64,000 nucleotides of DNA, from assembly GCA_030323885.1 (NCBI GenBank), contig CM059187.1, positions 132,314,424 to 132,378,423 of the forward strand, written 5' to 3'. The notes beneath the pieces are model-generated. The model saw only the letters and a program-made list of their open reading frames with translations. It did not search any database and was not told the origin of the DNA. The DNA is from Branchipolynoe longqiensis (Eukaryota; Annelida; Polychaeta; Phyllodocida; Polynoidae). Both the position numbers and the translations under genes were made by a program. Numbering within the stretch: position 1 is the first letter of the stretch; each line of letters begins with the position of its first letter. Below are positions 27,101 to 36,100 of this stretch, piece by piece.

Positions 27101-30100
27101 GCAACCAGGGGCCGTATGCAGGAGTCGGTGGTAGCGAGCCAAAACGGTGGTAGGCGGGAATTTCCCGGTTAGCGGCGAAAAATGGTATGCACGAGGCGGT
27201 GATAGGCCTAACACCAAAAGCTTAACCGGTGTTACCCTACCCCTGGAAAATAGCAGGTTTACAGCAGTCGGTTAGGCCCAAATCTATTCAATGCTATCAT
27301 ATTTGACAGAATTAAATACGCAATAAGTGAAATTTCAACAAATTAACCCTAAATTCGAAGCAAAATTAACGCCTCTGCCGCATCGGCGGAGATATTAATG
27401 TTTTCGAATCGACGAATGTAAAGTAAACAAATCGTCGACGTCGACATCCATACTGTCCCACAACCCACATCGCCTCCGCGGCCGAATCGGCGGCAATATA
27501 TTAGGCCCAAATCTACTCAATGCTATCATATTTGACAGAATTAAATATGCAATAAGTGAAATTCTATCAAATTAACCCTAAATGCGAAGCGATATTAACA
27601 CTGCCGCCGCATAAGCGGCGATATTAATATTTTCGAATCGACGAATGTAAAGTAAACAAATCGCCGTCGCCACAGTGGTTGCTTGCATTCGTCGGTTCGA
27701 AAATATTAATATCGCCGCCGTTGCGGCAGCAGCATTAATATTGCTTCCAATTTAGGGTTAATTTCATAAAATTTGACTTACTGCATATCTAATTCTGTTA
27801 AATATGATAGCATTTAATATATTTAAGCCTAATATATGGGTACAGACGCAGAGTGATTTCCCAAATCTATAAATAAATTCATGTTTAGCTATAATGAAGG
27901 TGCTACGCGCTCCTGCATACCACTTGACACAGTTCCCGACGTCGGAGATAGCTAACCGGTGTCAGGCTATAACACCAAACGGCACTATCACTGACCCCTG
28001 CATATGGCCCCTGGTCTTCCAGTGAAGCAGCACTAATAAAGTGGCCATGAGTGCGTACTGTCACAAGATTTGACCTTTTGTGCGTGAGTGAGTGCGTGCG
28101 TGCGAGCGTGCGAGCGTGCGAGCGTGCGAGCGTGCGAGCGAGCGTGCGAGCGAGCGTGCGAGCGAGCGTGCGAGCGAGCGTGCGAGCGAGCGTGCGAGCG
28201 AGCGAGCGAGCTGAATTCACCTTAGATGTTGCCAGGATGTAAAACTCCAACAAACAATTGATCTACTTGTCTGCCAGCATCCACTTCTGCTGCACACTGC
28301 TGCACACCAAGCCGGGCGTGACCGACCGCTTCATCCGTGACGTGCAGGATGTGACGGCAGTCATCATGAAGGACCCCAAGGCCAAGGCCGGCGGGCAGGT
28401 ACGCCAAGCTACATGTGCTATCAGAACACCTGCCACACCTTATAATCTATCTAGTCTAAACCTCTCGTGCATTTCACGATATATCCCTGACAAAATTAAG
28501 ATTTGTTTAATTGATTTTTTTAAATTAATGCAGGTGACTATCCATTTATGTACACAGGTTTTTCTCGGAACTTCGTTTCTGGCAGCGATATTGCAGGAAA
28601 TAGGTCTTTTATTTTTATAATGGAACTGCATTGTTGCCCTGGTAAATATATTTATGGATGAGTTTCTAAAAAGTTCTGTGTGCGCGTGTGCGTGCGCGCA
28701 TGCATATTAGTTGATTAAGTATGGGGAAAAGTCATAGATACTGAAAATGGTTAGGGTTTTGGGGTTGTCGTTTTTAATGAACACTATAGCAGGATCCGTA
28801 CAGGGTCTGGAAATTCTTGAACTTCATTTGCCCCATTTCAAAGCATTGAAAAGCCTTGAATTTAACATGTTTAGGTAAATAATCTTGAAAAGCCTTGAAT
28901 TACATTAAAATTCTCCCACTGATCTAAATTAGTCCGAAATTGCCATTGTTCTTTTTTTCTTAAATCCAAATGAAAATGGTCTTTAGTTCCTATCAAAAAC
29001 ATACTTGAAAATCCTTGCATTCCATATCTTCACATATGTATGGAATCTGCTATAGCCATGCTTTCCGAAATTTAACCTTGAAAATGATATGGTACATAAT
29101 CGTCCTGATGTGACCTTAGATGTTGCTGGTAGGTAAAATTCCAACAAGCAAAGTATTGTGCATAATTTCTACAACAATATGATCCTATATGATCCTATAC
29201 AGTACCGGAAAATATAGTACACATGTGCATATCTGGATTTTGCTCCACTTAAAAAGTAATATCAAATGCCACGTAGAACCACTCAGTTGGAAATTTCCAA
29301 GGGCTTTTGGGTTGTTATTGAAATAAACCATTTTCACCATCAAGCCACCCTCTGGTGTCAATGGGGGGACCTTTCAGTTTGCATGACTCTCTCGTCAGAT
29401 GTCGCACCATGCCGGTCTCTTTATGCTTCAGTGTGTATGGTGTGGTGGGTGTGGATGTTTGTGTGGTGGGCGTGTAGGGGTGTGGTGAGGATTGTGGAGT
29501 GTGGATTTAGGGGTGTGTGGTGGGGGTGTAGGGGTGAGTGGGTATGGTGTGGTTGGGGTATAGGTGTTTATGGGTGGTGGGGGGTGTATGTTTGTGTTGT
29601 GGAGGTGTAGGGGTGTGGTGAGGATTTTGGTGTGTGTAGTGGGGGTGATGGGGTGTGTCGTGAGTTGATGGTGTGTGTGGTGGGGGTGTAGGTGGTTTGT
29701 GGTGGAGGTGTAGGGGTGTCTTGCAGAGTGGCACCTCAAAATCTTTAACATCCCTAAACCTCCACCACACACCTACACCCCCATCACAGCCCGAAGCCCT
29801 ACCACACACACCTATACCCCCTATGCCCCACAACACATTGACCGCATTTCACTTATTGAGTAAGTTATGCTCCTAAATAACATTGTCCATGTTAGCGCTA
29901 ACATGGGTAATTCGCAGCGGGACGTGGGGTGGTAGACTTCAACCCACTACGATCGAACTACCACCTACCGATCTATGATACTGGTCTCGCTCGGATCCCG
30001 CTAGCGTGACCCCACCTTACCCCTAGCCTCCGACCCTGCCGCCACCTATTGGCTCGAACCGGCATCATACGAAACCACGCTGACCGCTCGCACGCGACCA

Positions 30101-33100
30101 ACCGTCACTCGCCAACTGAACACGAACCACGCTGCAGCCTTAGCATTCGCATTCGCAGGAGCCATCGACCCAAGATACTTTCGAACACCAAAACTTCAAC
30201 ATGCCGAAGCGAACAATGCGCTCCAGAGGTAGGCCTCGCTCCATAGTGACAAAAGTCTTCGTCACAACCCCTAAAGGAACACGCCCAGTAGGATCATCGG
30301 AGCGCACCCCCTACAACGGGCCTCAACCTCCCCTACCGCCGGCCTGACGAGGATACAAAAGGCTCTCACTGACAAACTGGATTCTGTTACAAGTAACATT
30401 CTTAATAGGATCAGTGCCCTGGAGTCAGCCAAGAACGGGGTCTCAGTAACAACGACGAACTCCGCTGAGATCGCCGGCCCATCATCACGTGGCCCCCGCA
30501 ATGGCCGCCGCAGCCCTAGCCCGAGACGCACACGACGCAGTAGGAGCCGCTCATGTACCACGATCACCTGACAGACGAAGCCACTACGATCGCCGCGACG
30601 TGACCCCTAAAACACGCAGGAGGACCACTCGGAAAAGGTCACCGTCCTACACCGATTCAGAGTCGGACCATAGAGGATCGATCGAGGATTTATTCAAGGC
30701 AAAAGGATCCCGTCAAAGCAAAAGAGGAAGGATCTCCCTTATGCCTAATACGTTTGTAATCAGAGGGGACAGGAAGGGCAAAGTGGGACTGGGCGACAGT
30801 ACGTGCATGGAGTACTTTAGTGCTCTGTTCCGAATGTGCAAAGACTCAAGCGTGCCCAGGTCATGGATAGAACCGCTCCGCGAACACCAGGAGCAACTCA
30901 GCACTATGGCATTGGACTGGGACTGGGACACGTGCATTCTGTGGTCCGAACGCGTGTTTAGTATGATAGAGGACAGGCGGCTGCCGCGGGGCTGGGACGA
31001 TATTTACGCCATCAAAGACGTGCAGCGGGATGCTCAGGCAGTCGGCACACGGATAGCGATCAAAAAGAAGAAAACAATGGACTACCACAAACGGCTGGAG
31101 GAACAAGGAGGATACGAGTACGGCCACGGACGGCCGCCCCTGCGATCAGTGGAATTGGGGCAACGACTGCGGCCACTCATCTACACACGGCACACTGCCG
31201 AACCGCTACTGTCATGTCTGCGCATGGTGCGCAATTAAATACCGAAAAGCCAATCCTCACCGAGAGAATGAATGCAACAACAAAAAACGTGCGATCGAGA
31301 AGAAACAGGCAGCAGAATCCGAACCATCAAGCTCGGGTTTTCAGTAACCCGGCCGGTGGCACTAGTCACAGTACCGCAGGGTGGTACTGAGCCTCCGTCC
31401 GACGACAACAACACCAAAACACACGGTGAGCCACCTTCCATCATCACTTACGATCACGAGACTCTCCCGCCGGCCCCTCCCGACCTCACCACAGACCCCC
31501 CCGCCCCACGCACATCCCAGAGCACTACCCACGCCTGTCTTGACCCAGTTACCGCCACGTGCTCTCCAGCCGCCCCAAACTCCCGTCCGCCTGTAAGTGG
31601 GTCACACCCAACCCGCTCACTCCCCCACCCAGAGACCGCTGGCCGCAGCACCGACCGACGCGGGACCCACGCCACCGCTGACCCAGTTAACGCCACGTGC
31701 TCGGCGCACCGACCAACCCAGGCAGCGCCAACCAAACACCCACCCGCGGCCACGCCCCTTCCCGGGACGCAGTAAACACACCCGAGACGCCAATACAACA
31801 ACACAGAGACACTGGAGCACCCTGCCACCTAACCCCTGCCCTTCCAACCCGCCCTTCATTCGACAACGCTGGTCCAGTGCTCCCTTACGTCGTCGGTGCC
31901 TCTACACTAGCACAAGACGAAGACGACCATAACGACCACACCCTTACTTATGACGACAGACGCAGGGCGGACGAGGACATAGACGCCATAACCAGCGGCG
32001 ACTTCATCGCGCCGGCGGTCCCATACAACCCACCACACACGCCGGCCTCCTATCGACTAACGCTCATCGACATATGGCCTACCACAGTCCCCGGTGCCTG
32101 GCCCAATGAGAGTTATCGACTGATTTATGACAAAGTTCGCGTAACGGGCCTCCCCAACTACATGGTCGCGCGAGTACCAGTTCCATCAGGCCTTAGAATA
32201 GACAATTGGAGACGCTATCTAGCAGGCTACCACGACCAACAGCTACTCGAATATCTCGACTGGATGGCCCGCAGACTTCACCGGGGACCGACCTCCAATA
32301 CCCTCGATCGCCAACCACAAAGAGGATCCGGCCAACATGACCTGGATAGAGAGCTACGTCCGCACTGAGGTCGGACATGGAGCACTCCTCGGCCCCTTCG
32401 CGACCGCCCCCTTCCTACCCTGGGCGCAGACCAGCCCCATGATGACCCGCCCCAAAAAGAACACCACCGAGAGGCGGGTCATCGTGGACCTCAGCTTCCC
32501 CAGGGGGGCGAGTGTCAACGCGGGCATCAGGAGGGGCCAGTACCAAGGACGACCGGCGACCTACACACTACCAGGCATACAAGACCTGGCCGACGAGGTC
32601 ACCAGACTCGGAGATACCTGCTACATCTGGTCAGCCGACTTGGCGAGAGCGTACCGTCAACTACGCGCCTGCCTGCTCTCCATCCCCTTATACGGGATAC
32701 ACTTACATGGCGAGACATACTTCGACGTCGCCCCTCCCTTCGGGTGCCGGACCTCCTCCCTTGCATGTGCACATACAACAAACGCTGTCATATACCTACT
32801 AAGGCAGCGCGGCCACCATGCACTCTGCTACCTCGACGATTTCGTCGGGGCGGCTCCCACCCTTGAGAGGGCTCGGGAGGCGTACGTCGACGTCAGGTAC
32901 CTGGCCGGAGAGCTCGGGCTCACCCTCTCGCCGGCCAAATGCGTCCCACCGACCAAGAGCCTCGAATGGCTAGGCTACTCCATATCAGCAAGCGACATGA
33001 CCATCCGGATACCAGACATTAAACTCGCGGACATCCTCGCGGAATGTCGACTATGGTCGACCGGACGGAGGGCCTCCCGTCGAGACCTACAGAGGCTGGT

Positions 33101-36100
33101 CGGCAGGCTCCAACACATGGCACGCTGCGTGCAGCCAGCCCGACGCTTCATGAGTAGGATCCTTGCAGCACTACGCGAGGCCCCTCCCACCGGGAAGCAC
33201 ACGGTCCCCCGGGACCTCGCGATGGACATCGCCTGGTTCTTGAGATATGCGGAAACCACCAACGGCATCGTCCTCCTTCACCCCGACCCTGCCGAGGATT
33301 GGACGATCGAGTGCGACTCCACACTGAAAGGGGTGGGGCATACTCACCCAAAGGCTTCTTCTCGGAGGTGTACCCCACCGAGATAACCGAACAGGCCTAT
33401 AACATCAATCAACTCGAAGCCTTAAACCTGGTCGTCGCCTTGAACAGCCTAGCCCCCGACCAACCACACAACTACACTGTGGTGGTTAATACCGACAACC
33501 AGGCCTCCCAGGCGGTACTTTCCTCTGGTGCGGGTCGCAACCCTATACTCTGCGCCTGTGCCCGCGAGGTCTGGAGGTTCGCCGCCACACGCAGCTGCCG
33601 AGCCAAGGTAGTCCATAAGCCGGGCAAAGAGCTCGTGCTCGCTGATGCACTCAGCAGGCGCCATGACGACCCCGCAGCCGACACCCGAACCCGCATCCTC
33701 TGCATGGAAAAGGGCATCGAACGAATAAGAGTCCAGCACCGCCTGGACCAATACGGCCCCCCCATCTAGACCTGTCCCCTGGGAAGCTCGTATATTTGCC
33801 TCTCTCTTCCCAGGTGACGTTCACGACGACAGAGGCCACATACTCAAGCTACTCAACGCGTCCCTCTCCACCGGAACCTGGTGCAACAAGCGACTACAGT
33901 CCAAGATGTACACGGACTTCGCGGCAACGAAGGGATTCAACCCCCAAACCCCCACCCAGATGGACGTCATGGCCTTCATCGCGCACCTCGACAAAACACT
34001 CAAATCCCCGGGCGCTGTACTCAACTACCTCAGTGGGGCGCGGACCTGGGGACGCCTAATCGGGGGCTCAACCGAAGGATTCGACACATACCCGGTACAG
34101 CTAGTGAAGAAAGGGGTGGCCAAGACCTCCTCACACGTTCCATCGCCAGCCCCCCCTCTCCGCCGCCCAATTGGAGGATGTTGTCCACTACTTCAAGACC
34201 GGGGGCCCCACTGCACTCGTCCTTGCCTCGGCCACCCTATTGATGTTCTTCACCCTCCTGCGCCAGAGCAACGTGGTCGTCCCCAGCAGCCACTCGACAC
34301 GCCACACTCTCAGACGTGACATCAGCAACGAGAACGACGGGCTCATCGTCCACGTACGTTCCACCAAAACCTCCAGATCCCGAGCAGACCACTACACCCT
34401 ACGACTACACCCCATACGCGACTCTCATTGCTGCCCGGTCGCTGCCTGGCGCCGCTCCAGCAAGGCCTACCCAGGTGACCCCTACGACCTCGCATTCCTA
34501 ACCCCAGATGGACGCCCCTTGAACGCCACTACACTGACTGCTGCCATCCGGAGGGCCCTCCAGGTCCATCACCACCCGACCCCGAGGACATTCACCCTCC
34601 ACGGCCTCCGGAGAGGCGGAGCCCAGGCCTGCGCGCAGGCCGGCGCCACGGCCGACGACGTCCGAGAACTAGGCGTATGGAGATCTGACGCAATGTATAC
34701 CTACGTACCGAAGAAGGCGTTCTCCCTGGCCACTCGGGCACTCTCTACCCTATTTGGTTGAGATTGCCGACGTTCCTATTGTTCTCCTGTTAACTAACCT
34801 GACTTCCTGAATAAATGCAAATTATACCACACCTGTCTCGCTGTGAATTGTCCATGTTAGCGCTAACATGGGTAATTCGCAGCGGGACGTGGGGTGGTAG
34901 ACTTCAACCCACTACGATCGAACTACCACCTACCGATCTATGATACGGGTCTCGCTCGGATCCCGCTAGCGTGACCCCACCTTACCCCTAGCCTCCGACC
35001 CTGCCGCCACCTATCGGCTCGAACCGGCATCATACGAAACCACGCTGACCGCTCGCACGCGACCAACCGTCACTTGCCGACCGGACACGAACCACGCTGC
35101 AGCCTTAGCATTCGCCGCCGCCCACCCCTCAACTACATAAGAACAGTAGCTCGCGGTGGGGTTGAGATTGCCGACGTTCCTATTGTTCTCCTGTTAACTA
35201 ACCTGACTTCCTGAATAAATGCAAATTATACCACACCTGTCTCGCTGTGAATTATTTCAACCCCAAGTGAATATTCATGGTTCTAAATAACAGAATTAGA
35301 TCATAGCAGTGAATAGATTTGTACTTTTTGTTTTATTTACATTCACAATAACACTGCCGATGCGGCGGCGGCCTTAATATCGCTCAGATTTTAGGTTTAA
35401 TTTGAGCCGAATTTCACTTATTGAGTAAGCTATGCTCCTAAATAACATTATTTCAACCCCCGATAGAATATTCATGGTTCTAAATAAATTTACCATATAG
35501 CAATGATACTCATACCATTGTAAAGAGGCAAACAAATACTTTTAAATAACACAAAGATCATGCATATTGGCATGTTTTTTTGTCCTGTAATTAGACTGAA
35601 ACAAATGGAATGGGTGTGACCTTTCATGATATTTCCAAGATTTTTGCATGATTTCTCCCACAAAATAGAAATACAGAACTGTAACCTTCTAAATTTAATA
35701 TAATCTGTTCGTTGAATATGTTTTCTATATGTGTGCCAAGCGGTTTTTTTCTAACTTGTGTGGTTTTAGAGATATTTCACTTTTTCTGGGACCAGATAAT
35801 GACATTTGGCAGAAAACGGCCACCGTGTAGCGCGCGGACGTGCACGTACCTACTGTCACTATAGTGCCAAAGTCGCGCAACCCATGACACTTTCCGATTC
35901 AAAATTAACCACTTTCGACATATAGGATCATGATAATATTTGGTATCATGTGAGACAAGACATTAATAATTTGGGCTATATATTTTTTATTTATGGCCAT
36001 AATGATTTGAGCATCCAAAAATGAATGCAAATGTTTAAAATTGTGTCACGAACGAGCGAATCATCAGAAATGCACAATTCGAAAACGAAGACATTCAGAA

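Larger units (their letters stand above)
29885..35253 (+). mobile_element. Ngaro/PAT-type YR retrotransposon with split direct repeats
   Basis: Full-length, GC-rich element in the last SGPL1 intron, in the gene's orientation. Termini form split direct repeats: A1 29885-30150, B1 34756-34849, A2 34850-35115, B2 35160-35253; A1/A2 are 266 bp and B1/B2 94 bp each, nearly identical. The A1-ORFs-B1A2-B2 layout defines the PAT/Ngaro group. Gag, Pol (reverse transcriptase and RNase H) and tyrosine recombinase follow in order. Several frameshifts make this copy inactive. There is no target duplication beyond ATT, as expected for tyrosine recombinase integration of a circular intermediate. The similarity of A1 to A2 suggests a fairly recent insertion. 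Confidence 0.9.

Noticed and set aside
28051..28242. Arg/Ala/Ser-rich ORFs over the GCGAGCGT array
   Set aside because: Microsatellite translation inside a SINE.
30049..30246. Short ORF at the start of the Ngaro element
   Set aside because: It lies mostly in repeat A1 in a frame not continued in Gag; the Gag start is better placed at 30201.
34316..34501. Alternative ORFs across the Ngaro recombinase
   Set aside because: Shadow frames of a GC-rich coding region; only the frame with HGLRRGG and the catalytic Tyr matches the family.
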